Assembly (NCBI GenBank): GCA_014607495.2
Contig: CP053156.1
Coordinates: 7,874,001 to 7,938,000, forward strand
DNA: 64,000 nucleotides
Direction: 5' to 3'
Origin: Carposina sasakii
Taxonomy: Eukaryota > Arthropoda > Insecta > Lepidoptera > Carposinidae
The position numbers and the translations under genes were made by a program. Positions 22,981 to 32,157 of the stretch are shown here, piece by piece. Every line of letters begins with the position of its first letter. The first letter of the stretch is position 1. The notes beneath the pieces were generated by a model. The model did not search any database and was not told the DNA's origin. It worked only from the letters and a program-made list of their open reading frames with translations.

Positions 22981-23195
22981 CGGCCTCTCCTGACAGGAGT
23001 CCCGTCCTCGGGCTCCTAACTCTGTAGGTCGGTGTCCAGCATGGGCAAGGAGCGCCCTTCCTTGGACTCAGGAAGCTGCTGCACAGAACTACTTGGACCT
23101 CTGGTCTCAGGCATGGAGACTCCTACTCCTGGCTGATCATCTTCTTGAGTCGCAATACAGGCACGGGTTTCTGCAGCAATAATCGCGTCCGCGAC
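22981..23195 (-). pseudogene. End of the 3' coding tail of element 2 (after the LINE)
   Basis: Minus-strand frame 23019-23195 is open and polar, rich in Ser, Pro, Gln and Glu, like the segment at 27524-27717. It closes with TAG at 23016-23018. The two are the parts of one tail split by the LINE insertion. A purine-rich 'caggagagg' near 22984-22992 is the best candidate polypurine tract before the LTR. Function is unknown. Confidence 0.5.
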
Positions 23196-23196
23196 T

Positions 23197-23220
23197 AATT
23201 ATTATTATTATTTATTATAA
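23197..23220 (-). repeat. AAT microsatellite tail of the LINE
   Basis: On the minus strand the element ends in AATAAT repeats instead of poly(A), as in several CR1-like LINEs. It fixes the 3' boundary with element 2 sequence. Confidence 0.7.
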
Positions 23221-23325
23221 TCATTTATTTCATGTAATATAATTCAACACATATTTTGTTAGTAGTTTCTTATTCTATGTTAGTAGTAATATTTATTCAT
23301 TCCATACCTACCATTCGCTCTCGCA

Positions 23326-24099
23326 TTATGAAGGCTTGGCTGTGACTAGATGCACCATATGACAATGTTGCATGTACTCACAGTCAAACCTTTTGTCAAA
23401 CATATTGAGGATGCTGTTGGGGCTAGCCCGGACCCGGCGCATCAGAGATGTGCACCTTTTCCGCATCACTGTGTAGAAACAGTCCATCCGAGCGTCGGCA
23501 AACATCCCTGACGCGCTACAGAACCGAGGTAGCCCCACCAACACCCGGAACGCGTTATTATATTGTATACGTAGGGCGTTGTACTGCTTTTGCGTATGAT
23601 TCGCCCATAAGGCGCTAATGTACAAGTTAGTACAGTACGCTCGGAATAGTGTAAGTTTTACCTCCATGGAACAACGCGCAAACCTGCGTGCTATCATGTT
23701 CGCTCTGACAGACAACGCCCTACGCTCTCTTTCCATGTCTGCATCATCCTTCATGTCCGAGGTAACAACATGACCTAGATATTTAAATTTGTTGACCCAA
23801 TTTAGGGGCGTCCCCTTCAATCTAATAGGTGGAATACGGCTAGGACATTTCCCTCCGGCATGAAAGACCATACATTCACTTTTCTTTACGTTGTAAGTCA
23901 GGCCATGTTCTCGGGCATATTGCTTACATATACCTAATAGTTTCACTATGCCGCATGCCGACGCGCTCAGTAGCACCATATCATCGGCATAGCTGATATT
24001 ATTGACAGGAATACTGTCAATGTGACAGCCGATGCGGCTGCCACTGAGCTCGCCGATCAGCGCGTTTACATACAGGTTGAAGAGCTTGGGTGAGGTCAC
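23326..24099 (-). pseudogene. LINE ORF2, C-terminal reverse transcriptase part
   Basis: 257 codons with the RT catalytic 'YADDM' near residue 38, then 'KSECMVFHAGG', 'FKYLGHVVTSD' (thumb) and a C-terminal 'QYNNAFRVLVGLPRFCSASGMF' segment. It is read in a different frame from 24096-25118. The switch coincides with a run of seven C (24099-24105, seven G in the coding strand) just after the 'GVRQGG' motif. It is therefore the continuation of one ORF2, broken by a one-base length change in that run, real or technical. Confidence 0.87.
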
Positions 24100-25118
24100 C
24101 CCCCCTGCCTCACCCCGTACTCCATCCTGTATGGCTCAGAGTATGCATTCGCCCATCTCACTACATTGACCTGGTTATGATACCAATATTTAAAGATATT
24201 GCAAATTTCAGTTGGAACGTTGATAACTTCTAATTTTCGCCATAGAATATTATAACAAACCAGGTCAAATGCTTTTGAAAGGTCTAAGAAACAGGCATAT
24301 ACGGGTGTATCACGTTCAGTATAGTACTTGACAGTCTGCTTCAAACACAGTATAGCCGTCTCAGTGGAGAGTCCAGGTCTGAAACCGAATTGGTTGTCGT
24401 GTAGACTTAGATAACGATCTAGTTGCGCGCCAAGCAGACTGTCAAACACCTTAGCTATAACGGTAGCTAACGAGATAGGTCTATAGTTAGACTTATCACT
24501 TACGTCCCCCGTTTTGTTTTCCACAATTGGTACTACTACAGTTTTCATCATATTCGCAGGTAAGTATGAGTGTCCCATACACAAATTGTACAACATGGCG
24601 AGGACTCGAGGCAAATGATGGCCCGCATACCTCAAGTGTTCCACGCTAAGGCCGTCATGGCCTGGAGACTTTCCGCGCGACATAGATTGTATAGCTTCTC
24701 TTATATCTTTACCTACAAACCTAGTACTTAGTCCCAAACCAGTCGAACTCGCCCAACTCACCGGTTGCAGTGTCCTCAGTGGTGACTTAACTGTGAACAA
24801 CTCCTTAAATAGGTTGGCTATATTTTCAAGGTCATTGACCCCTTCCACACTTATGGGTAAACTGGGATTGCCATTCAGTTTATTAGTGGCCTTCCAAAAG
24901 CTACGGAAGTCATGTTCGGCATGCTTAGCTGTTAATATATCCATTCTGAGCTGTTCACTGTTATTCTGGCACCACTTTAAACGCGATTTAAAAAATTTTC
25001 TGCTCTCATACATCTCGTTATACACATACCCCGCTGCTGGTTTACCATACGTAACCCAAACCTGAAATTTATTCCTAGCTATCTCGTGAGCCTTCCGTAC
25101 ATGCCTGTTCCAGCCCAC
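24096..25118 (-). pseudogene. LINE ORF2, reverse transcriptase palm
   Basis: 340 codons including 'NYRPISLATVIAKVFDSLL', 'NQFGFRPGLSTETA', the first catalytic Asp in 'CFLDLSKAFDLV' and 'YGVRQGG' at the end. It is in frame with the endonuclease ORF upstream, separated by one TAA at 25176-25178. The codons between 25175 and 25119 are open and encode a basic linker ('VRRKKK'). RT primes on nicked chromosomal DNA to copy LINE RNA. Confidence 0.88.
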
Positions 25119-25175
25119 TACTGGCTTCTTCTTCCGGCGTACCTTCAGGTTACTACTGGCTACCGCGGCCTGACT

Positions 25176-26156
25176 TTACACATTTACAATTCTAGTATAC
25201 ATAATGTCAATCAAAAGTTTATGGTCAATATTATTACACATATGGTCACAACAGGTAGAAAGTTCATATGGAAAATCAATTAATCTCAATTTGTCATTAC
25301 ACAACCCACTATAAAGGTCAATCTGTTCAGGCTTACGCTCACCCCATATTAATTTATTATTATTACCATAGAATTGACTCATTAAAGTCTTAGGTTTTAT
25401 AATATCAAAGCTACATGTCAAAATTAAAGGAAAATGATCTGACCACAATACGTCATAGTCAATTTCTACACCTTGAATTGACTGACACGCTGATTTCGTA
25501 ACCACACAGTGGTCTAACCAACGTCTACATCCGTGTATTTCACTTATATAGGTGTAGGTGTCCGAGTTTAGCCCTAATATTTCTACGTCCACACAAACCC
25601 AGTTCTGATCGGTACAAAAATTAGATAGTTCGTCATAAAATTGTTCAGTCGGATGTGCATTGAAGTCACCTAGTACATAGACTGACTCAATGCAATCATT
25701 GTTTATAATCGCGCTCACCTGGCTCAGGCAGTCCGTAAACTCAGTTAGGTTCCTCACTTCATCCGTTGGCATGTACACATTTATCACCAAGAATGACCTT
25801 TGAGACACACACACTTTAATAGCACACAACCTCGGATTATCGCACTTAACGACCGACACGTTTTGAAAAATACGCTTATCCCACAATAACGCAACTCCAC
25901 CGTAAGGCCTACCGCGCAAAATTCCTGCCTCCATGTTTACTGCCGACGTTCCCGTACACGCGAAGTCCTGGTCAATGCTGCTTAGGTATTGAATATCATT
26001 TGGCAGTAGCCACGTTTCTTGCAAGGCAATTATACTAGATGATTGACACAATATTCTTATATATTCTGCTGATCTCTTTATATTTTTGCAGTTAAAACTG
26101 ACTAGTCTCGTACTATACATTATTAATTGAAGTGGGGTCGTTGACAGTTTCACCAC
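25176..26156 (-). pseudogene. LINE ORF2, APE-type endonuclease
   Basis: 326 codons. Endonuclease motifs in order: 'SFNCKNI' near the start, 'ALQETWLLP' (catalytic Glu, about residue 46), 'VINVYMP', 'VLGDFNAHP' (Asp and Asn, about residue 165) and 'WSDHFPL' (His, about residue 238). The enzyme nicks target DNA to prime reverse transcription. The start ATG at 26156 overlaps the end of ORF1 by 44 bp in another frame. A single stop separates it from the RT. Confidence 0.88.
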
Positions 26157-27495
26157 TGTTCATATGCATCTTTGGCTTAAAATGCACAAATCGTCGAAAT
26201 ATTATACCTTGCGGCCATAAATTACTGTCGAGAAACATACTTAACTTTTGTTCTGGTACAAAGAATTTATATGCCTTATAGTCCTTCTCATTTTTAAAAA
26301 CAATGCTGTCTAGTTTTATCTTTACTTCCGTTTTCCTGAACACATACTCTGTTATGTCCGCCTCGGTCGTTTCTTTGTGTATTCTCGTTATAAAAATTGG
26401 TACATTTAAGTTCGCAGCTTTGAACTTTCCTTCCTTATCTTGCGAACTACCTGTTGAGCCTGCATAACGATAATTCGTTTTTGGTTTACGTCTTTGAATA
26501 ACTTTCCATTGTCCCACTGTTTTCACTTTCTCCGCATACGTAGTCGGTGACTCAGTACTTAACACAGGTGCATCATCCCGTCGTTGCCCAGTGCGTACGT
26601 TATCATGCGAGCTAATCAACAGCTGATTAGTAGCCAGCTCGCTCCGGAAACCGGTCTTACGGTCGGCAGCCGAGGTAGATGGCACCTGCGCGGGTGGCGA
26701 GATCGTGACTTCAGGTGTACACTCTGCCTCATAACGTGTACTATCGGTCAGCTGATCGTTGCATAATCTGTTAGTTGAATTGGGTCCCCGAGTCGGCGAT
26801 AAGATTTTGTCGCATTGACTCACTGTTGCTAATTGACCGTTACTACAACTTGCCACTGTGCTCGCTCCTACATTCACGTACCCTCCATGTGTAACATTTT
26901 CCTGATATTCTTCGGCAGTAACGGGATTTCTATTACTGTCATCTATGGGATTATTTAGGTCAGTTAAACCAATCGGCCCACTATTTATTGCCCAGGCACC
27001 TCTCTTCATGTTTATGAACTGCGATTCTAACGGTATTTGCGAAGGTGATAAGAATTCTGTTCTTAATTCATCTAATTGTTTATTTGACGCGTACGTTGTT
27101 TTAATAATTTCAATATCACTCTTTAAAATCATCAAGTCTTTAAGAAGCTTGGTACAATCAAGGTGATCAAAGGTAATCGGGGGTAGTCTTTCCAATTGTC
27201 TCGCCACGAAAATTGGGATTACGTCAGGATCTGTAGTCTTAAAAAGATTTAACATGTCTTCAAGGTCTCGCTTTTCCTTTCCTTGACGTTTTCTTGAGAT
27301 TTTACGAGCATCCGAGGGCAACGAATCAAATAACAGCGTCTTAGATTTCTGTATTTCTTCGCTCGAGAATGACGTAGTACATATTTTCACTAAAGTCACT
27401 TCATCTATAATAGATATTTTATTTTGTATGTACGATAGTAACTCGTCAATCACAATATTACACACATTGCACTTGAGTATATTAGTCGACGTCAT
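26113..27495 (-). CDS. LINE ORF1 protein (intact)
   Basis: 460 codons, uninterrupted. The N-terminus has a Cys pair ('CNVC', residues 9-12). A helical, Lys/Glu-rich region follows ('KISRKRQGKEKRDLEDML', about 65-85). The middle is Ser/Thr-rich and likely disordered. The last ~100 residues ('PIFITRIHKETTEADITEYVF...FRRFVHFKPK') look like an RRM-type RNA-binding fold. I see no classic zinc knuckles. ORF1 proteins of LINEs bind their own RNA and act as chaperones in the RNP; that role is inferred here. It is the only fully open ORF of the element. Confidence 0.8.
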   Translation of the reverse strand: MTSTNILKCNVCNIVIDELLSYIQNKISIIDEVTLVKICTTSFSSEEIQKSKTLLFDSLPSDARKISRKRQGKEKRDLEDMLNLFKTTDPDVIPIFVARQLERLPPITFDHLDCTKLLKDLMILKSDIEIIKTTYASNKQLDELRTEFLSPSQIPLESQFINMKRGAWAINSGPIGLTDLNNPIDDSNRNPVTAEEYQENVTHGGYVNVGASTVASCSNGQLATVSQCDKILSPTRGPNSTNRLCNDQLTDSTRYEAECTPEVTISPPAQVPSTSAADRKTGFRSELATNQLLISSHDNVRTGQRRDDAPVLSTESPTTYAEKVKTVGQWKVIQRRKPKTNYRYAGSTGSSQDKEGKFKAANLNVPIFITRIHKETTEADITEYVFRKTEVKIKLDSIVFKNEKDYKAYKFFVPEQKLSMFLDSNLWPQGIIFRRFVHFKPKMHMNSGETVNDPTSINNV

Positions 27496-27523
27496 GTTGC
27501 CGGTTCAAAGACCGATGACACTA

Positions 27524-27717
27524 CCGTCCTCGATCGTTGCGCACGCACACTGTCTGCTCAGTCACTAATGTCTGCTCAGCATCTGTCTGCACATGGGGTG
27601 TGCCAGACTGCTGACCGTCGCTTGCAGGTAGCTGGACGGGCGTGGATGACTGCTCATTGACCGCCGAAGATGGCTGATCAACAGTCACGGTAGACTCCTC
27701 CGTATCAATGTCTGCAT
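27524..27717 (-). pseudogene. 3' coding tail of element 2 (before the LINE)
   Basis: Minus-strand open segment of about 64 codons rich in Glu, Gln, Ser, Thr and Pro. It starts at the acceptor-like TAG of the intron-like segment and ends at the LINE junction. If 27718-28112 is removed, the integrase frame runs on into it in phase. No domain is recognised; it is likely a disordered C-terminal extension. Confidence 0.5.
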
Positions 27718-28112
27718 CTAGTCAAAACATAAAGTTGGGCCAGAGTCACTCATACATATATCCGTTAATACAAGTTAGGTTAAGTTAGTTTAGTAGTTTA
27801 GTATTATCGTTAGCAACTTTATATCCAAAACCATATTATTAAAAAATGTTATTGTCAAACAGTCCACGTCCAATGCATAGCCAGAGGCGCATAGCTAAGC
27901 ATTTGACGTCTCATGTTATGCAAAGTAAGAAGCACGACGTGAGGCGATACTAAGCATAACTTCAACTTTGGCGAGCTGGAGGCACTACGTGAAGCACAGC
28001 TCGCCGAGGATGGTTCAAGCCAAGAAGCACCTCTCAAGAAAGGAGGCACGACGTGAGGCACTTTCTTGACCAGTCGGGACAAGGCCAAAAAGATGCCCCA
28101 ATCCCGACTTAC
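27718..28112 (-). other. Intron-like 395-bp segment with a hairpin ladder
   Basis: On the minus strand it starts GTAAGT (28112-28107) and ends TTTTGACTAG (27718). The coding frame of 28015-28806 would join the open frame at 27717 in phase 1 if it were spliced out. Without splicing, the pol frame stops at 28015. The first 250 nt form five consecutive hairpins. The other reading is an insertion with a 3-bp target duplication: ATG occurs on both sides. The two readings cannot be separated from this window. Confidence 0.5.
27866..28109 (-). repeat. Five tandem hairpins, three with a shared loop
   Basis: Stems: 27866-27881/27894-27909 (14 of 16 pairs), 27915-27927/27948-27960 (11 of 13), 27970-27978/27997-28005 (9 of 9), 28034-28042/28061-28069 (9 of 9), 28072-28079/28102-28109 (8 of 8). 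The third and fourth loops are both 18 nt: gaggcactacgtgaagca and gaggcacgacgtgaggca (plus strand). The second shares gcacgacgtgaggc. Stem sequences differ while pairing is kept. Confidence 0.8.
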
Positions 28113-28806
28113 CATGGAAGAAGGCAGCACAAACATCGGGAGTCCACTCTCCACGCCATGGAATGATGTATTCCGAAGCTGCCTGCGTCGACTTCCCACA
28201 AGAACCAGCCAGAAGTTGCAGCTCGTACCGCCCATGTGGCAGGATCTGCACCACTCGGTACGGCCCTCGCATGCAAGAGTCCAACTTGCCGGTCGATTGT
28301 GCCTGCTTTCTGACAAAAACCAAAGAGTTAACTTCGAACGTTCTAGGAGGATGCCTGCCTTTGTTGACATACGCGTCTTGCTTATGTTGATTTTGTCTGA
28401 GGCATTCAGAGACCTGCTGTCGTCTCATCACACGCAAAGCCTCCCTGTTGGGACTGGAACCATCCAGGGCCACATCGCGTACCAAGCTACGAATGAGCGG
28501 TGTAGCCGCATCAATACCAACAAGTATATTAAGAGGGGAATGCTGTGTAACTCGATGTTTGGTTATATTTAGCACCAACTGAACTTTCCACATAACGTTC
28601 GGCCATTCTAACTGTCGGTAATTACACCCTATTCGCACCATATTAAGGACAGTGCGGCAATAACGCTCAGCTTGGCCATTTGACTGGTGCATTTCCGGTG
28701 TGATGAAATGCGTGTCGCAACCCATACCTTTAACCCAGTCTAGGAATTCGGAACTAAGGAACATACGACCCCTATCCGCTACAATAAGTTTTGGGGTCCC
28801 AAACAA
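28015..28806 (-). pseudogene. Integrase C-terminal half of element 2
   Basis: 263 codons. It contains the second Asp of the DDE core ('LIVADRGRMF', near the start), the Glu in 'HQSNGQAERY' (about residue 45), then a GPY/F-type module ('MRGPYRVVQILPHGRYELQLL'). A one-base indel at about 28795-28800 separates it from the main pol frame at 28772-31543. The last ~32 codons, beyond 28112, run into the hairpin ladder and are probably not native coding sequence. Confidence 0.87.
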
Positions 28807-31543
28807 TGAAATGTCGCTTTAACTCACTAGCCTCTAGACGATACATAGGATACAGGAGACAAAACTTAGAAAAAGCGTCTATTACAATTAAAATATGTCT
28901 ATAGCCATTAGCTTCTGGAAGAGGTCCTAATGTGTCCATGTGGACCGTATCGAAGGGATTTTCAGGTTTTTCCCATGAATTTATAGGCTGTAAAGGAGCT
29001 CGCGCTACCTTTTTGTGGGAAACACAAACTACACAATGTGCAATATACTTTTGGACAAACGTTCGCAACCCCGGGAACCAAAAATGTTTAATTATTAAAT
29101 CAAAAGTCTTGTCAACACCAGGGTGTTCGTGTTCGTCGTGGAACACACGAAGAAGGCTGAGCCTATGGCTTTTTGGGATGTAACACAAGAGGCGTGGTTG
29201 TTCACCCGTAAGGGAATATTTAACATACAAAATATCGTTTTTCAGAATGTATCGAGTTGAATCAAGTTGTCCGTCGGTCAGTTTCTGCCTAAGAAACAAG
29301 GTCTCTTCATCAGCTGCCTGAGCAATTTGTGCCCAGTTTTGCGGCTTTCGAATAGTCACCACATTTACGGGATTGCGACTTAAAAAGTCAGCATGATTCA
29401 TGAGTGTGCCCTTACGGTATTGGAGTTCAAAATCAAAGTCTTGTAGATATACCCACCACCGTGCCACTCTAGGCAACAAGTCTTTTTTACGCTGTGTAAG
29501 CTTTAGTGCATTACAGTCAGTGACCACGGTGAAGTGTATACCTACAAGATAATGCCTAAAATGCTGGAGGGCTTTAACGACCGCGAGAGTTTCTAACTCG
29601 TACGAGTGGTATTTTCCCTCTGCCCCTTGTGTCAACTTGGAAAAATATGCAACCACTCGCTTACGAGATCCCTCATGAACCTGCATCAAAACTGCCCCGT
29701 ACCCTATAGAGCTCGCATCTGTATGTACCTCTATTGGAAGGACCGGATCGTAAATAGCTAAAACTGGTTCACTCGTGAGACACTCAATTATTTGCTTGCG
29801 GGCAGCCTGTTGCTCTGGTCCCCAAGAGATATCTACCCCCTTTCTAGTTAGCCCTGCTATGCATGCGGTTTTCTGGGCGAAGCCAGGTATGTACCTTCTA
29901 AAATAGCTGGCCAGGCCCATGAACTGGCGAACTTGTTTAATGTTTTTAGGTTCGGCCGAGTCAAGCAGTGCCTTGACCTTGCCATGACTCGGTCGCACCT
30001 GGCCCTGACCTATACTACGGCCTAAGTATTCAACCTCGGTTGTAAGGAACGAACATTTCTTCAAATTTATCGAGAAGCCTGCGGTTGTTAACACGGTAAG
30101 TACCTCCCGAAGAAGGACTAGTCCCCGTTCTATTGTTGTACTCAAAATCAAGACATCATCTATGTAAACGAGGACCTCACCAGATTCTATGAATTTACGA
30201 AGCGTTTTCGCTATAATGCGTTGGTATATTACTGGTGCATTGGCTAGCCCGTATGGCATTTTTAACCACTCGTAGTGCCCTTCGTTTGTAACAAAGCCAG
30301 TAAGAGGTATTGAATCTTTATCCACTGGAATCTGGTGAAATCCTGTCGCCATATCCAAACTCGAAAAATACACGCTTTTTCCCAACCTATCTATATGGTC
30401 GTCGATTCTCGGAAGTGGAAAACGATCCTTAACAGTCACGTCATTTAATTTTCGAAAATCGACGCACATCCTATCTGATCCGTCCTTCTTTTTTACAAGG
30501 AGGATTGGGCTCGCGTATTCTGACTCGCGGATAATTTTTTTTGTCAAAAGATCTTTAATACTTTCGCGTACTCTAAGAGTCTCGGGGTGAGAAAGCCGAT
30601 ATGGGCGATAATTGACAGGAGTAGTGTTGTTCAATTTGATGCTCATACTGCCAGTATTAACCGTGGATGACGCCGTGCCAGCAATCAGATGTTTAGAAAA
30701 CTCGTCAATAATAGTTAACAATGATGTTAATTGATCACCAGTCAAGGGCGTATTAATCGGAGTTGATGCATCAGATTGAACAACTGTAACTCGCTCAACT
30801 TTACGTGTGTTTCTCGTAAGTAAATGAGAATCGCGCGTGCGAACATACCGTATGCCTTCCCTGTTTAAAACATCGGTCCCCACTATAACTGGCGTATTCA
30901 TGTAATGTGCTGCTACCACAAACAAATCAACCTCTAGGGTCACACCGTCAAATTCTACCGGTAAGGTAACATAGGAGGTACTCTCGATCTCTTGGCTACC
31001 CAAACCTTTTAATACACGAAACGTTGGTTTGAGCGCGCAACGAAAATGTTTTAAAGTCGATGATGATACTAACGATATAGTCGATCCACTATCAATCAGA
31101 ACATCGACGGGTATACCTTGCACTACAGCTACTACAACATCATTATTGCGGGTAGTCGCATTTTCCCTGCAAAAGTTAACATCATTTTTGTTGCGCAACT
31201 CGGCCCTTTCTTTCGCAAAACACGTATCCACCTTATGACCTAGCTTTTTACAAAAAGAACATGGTTCTGGTTTATTCGGCACAAAATTTGATTTTAAATT
31301 ATTACTAGAAGCGGCTGAACCTACCTCCGAATCGGTTTTTGCCTTTTTACATGAGGCCTGCTTATGCCCGGGAAGACCGCAAGAAAAACATTTACCGTTT
31401 TCAAACCTACGCTTTCTATCAACATTAGAGTATCCAGACTTATTTTTATTATTGGGGGTACTTAAAGAAACGTGACGGGCAAATGTTTTTGTTGTGTTCG
31501 GTTTTATATAGATCGAAAAGAACTTAACTAACTCATCCGGCAT
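28772..31543 (-). pseudogene. NC-protease-RT-RNase H-integrase of element 2
   Basis: 923 codons. Two zinc knuckles (CFSCGLPGH... and CSFCKKLGH..., residues about 50-115), retropepsin 'VLIDSGSTISLVS' (about 150), RT with 'SSLDMATGFHQI' and 'LVYIDDVLIL' (catalytic YIDD), RNase H with 'VHTDASSIGYGAVL' and 'ELETLAVVKAL', integrase zinc finger 'HPGVDKTFD...CVVC', and the first integrase Asp in 'HMDTLGPL'. It ends in a frameshift just before the rest of the integrase. Apart from that it is fully open over 2.7 kb. The frame is also open a little upstream of its first ATG, into the gag overlap. Confidence 0.9.
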
Positions 31544-32061
31544 AAGTTTGGCGTTCGTAGCGGATGCTCTAATGTGTGGATCTGTAATTCCACGATGCGA
31601 TCTGTTACCGTATGTTGCGCTCCCGACACGGTGTCTTCAATGGCGGGCTCCAAGGTTGGCGCTGCTGGCAAGGATAAGATACTGGTCGGCGAGCTGAGCG
31701 GTAGCGGCGCAGACTGCGGTGGTGATGACACGCGCTTGCGCTGCGGTGAGCGTGCTGGATGCGGGGACGCGCGCCGCGGGGGACGTGTTGATGCACGTCG
31801 TGTCAACGGAGGTGAGCGCAATCGCTCGCGACTGCGTGACCGCGCAGGCAACGTGGCCTGGCGCCTTGAGGGTGGCGTTGATCGACGACGAGTGCTCCGA
31901 TCACGTGTTCTATATGCACGCCGTTCACGTGATCTAGATACCCGCGAAGTCGATTTCTCCTCCAATGCAGTGAGCCTGGCTGCTATGGACTCCATCACGC
32001 GTCGCAATCCTCCCTCAGGCGTACGATCTTGTCGTTTACTACGACGTTCCCGGCCAGACAT
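31528..32061 (-). CDS. SR-rich gag-like ORF of element 2
   Basis: 177 codons, starting ATG at 32061 close to the 5' LTR and overlapping the pol ORF by 16 bp in another frame. The middle is dense in Arg-Ser ('RSRERRAYRTRDRSTRRRS', 'PARSRSRERLRSPP'), like splicing-factor RS domains, after a short helical start ('MESIAARLTALEEK'). The capsid domain expected between this part and the zinc knuckles is not recognised. Either gag carries a deletion or this lineage has an unusual short gag. The position as first ORF after the leader supports gag. Confidence 0.65.
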   Translation of the reverse strand: MSGRERRSKRQDRTPEGGLRRVMESIAARLTALEEKSTSRVSRSRERRAYRTRDRSTRRRSTPPSRRQATLPARSRSRERLRSPPLTRRASTRPPRRASPHPARSPQRKRVSSPPQSAPLPLSSPTSILSLPAAPTLEPAIEDTVSGAQHTVTDRIVELQIHTLEHPLRTPNLCRMS

Positions 32062-32113
32062 TTTCTAAAATCTCAAAAAAAAACACGATCAAATATGTCA
32101 GAACAAAATGGGC

Positions 32114-32149
32114 GGGATAGAATCACGCTATAAAACGGAGTTCTATCCC
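32114..32149 (-). repeat. Hairpin next to the primer site of element 2
   Basis: gggatagaa (32114-32122) and ttctatccc (32141-32149) pair perfectly around 18 nt. It lies between the primer site and gag, where retroelements often keep packaging or dimerisation signals. That role is inference. Confidence 0.6.
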
Positions 32150-32157
32150 ACTTCTGA
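32139..32157 (-). promoter_or_regulatory. tRNA primer-binding site of element 2
   Basis: On the minus strand, directly after the LTR, the sequence is TCAGAAGTGGGAT. It matches, as I recall it, the complement of the 3' end of tRNA-Leu without the terminal TG and CCA complement. The tRNA assignment needs a search. Confidence 0.5.

Larger units (their letters stand above)
23197..27515 (-). mobile_element. Non-LTR retrotransposon (LINE) inserted in element 2
   Basis: Minus-strand element with ORF1 (26113-27495), ORF2 (23326-26156) and an AAT-repeat 3' tail at 23197-23220. Two ORFs with an APE-type endonuclease before the RT place it in the CR1/Jockey-like LINEs; the exact clade is not assigned. 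The 5' end lies within ~25 bp upstream of the ORF1 start, so the 5' UTR is very short or the copy is slightly truncated. No clear target duplication was found. Confidence 0.88.

Noticed and set aside
27718..28112. Helitron insertion as the source of the intron-like segment
   Set aside because: The right end is CTAG but it is followed by A, not T, and the left end is not TC; hairpins are not placed near the 3' end as Helitrons require.
27855..28370. 171-codon minus-strand frame with repeated 'PHVV' motifs
   Set aside because: It is in the wrong frame for integrase, and its repeats are the hairpin loops translated.
31574..32068. 164-codon plus-strand frame opposite the SR-rich ORF
   Set aside because: It is the antisense of an Arg-Ser-rich sequence; the minus frame has the correct position and orientation for gag.
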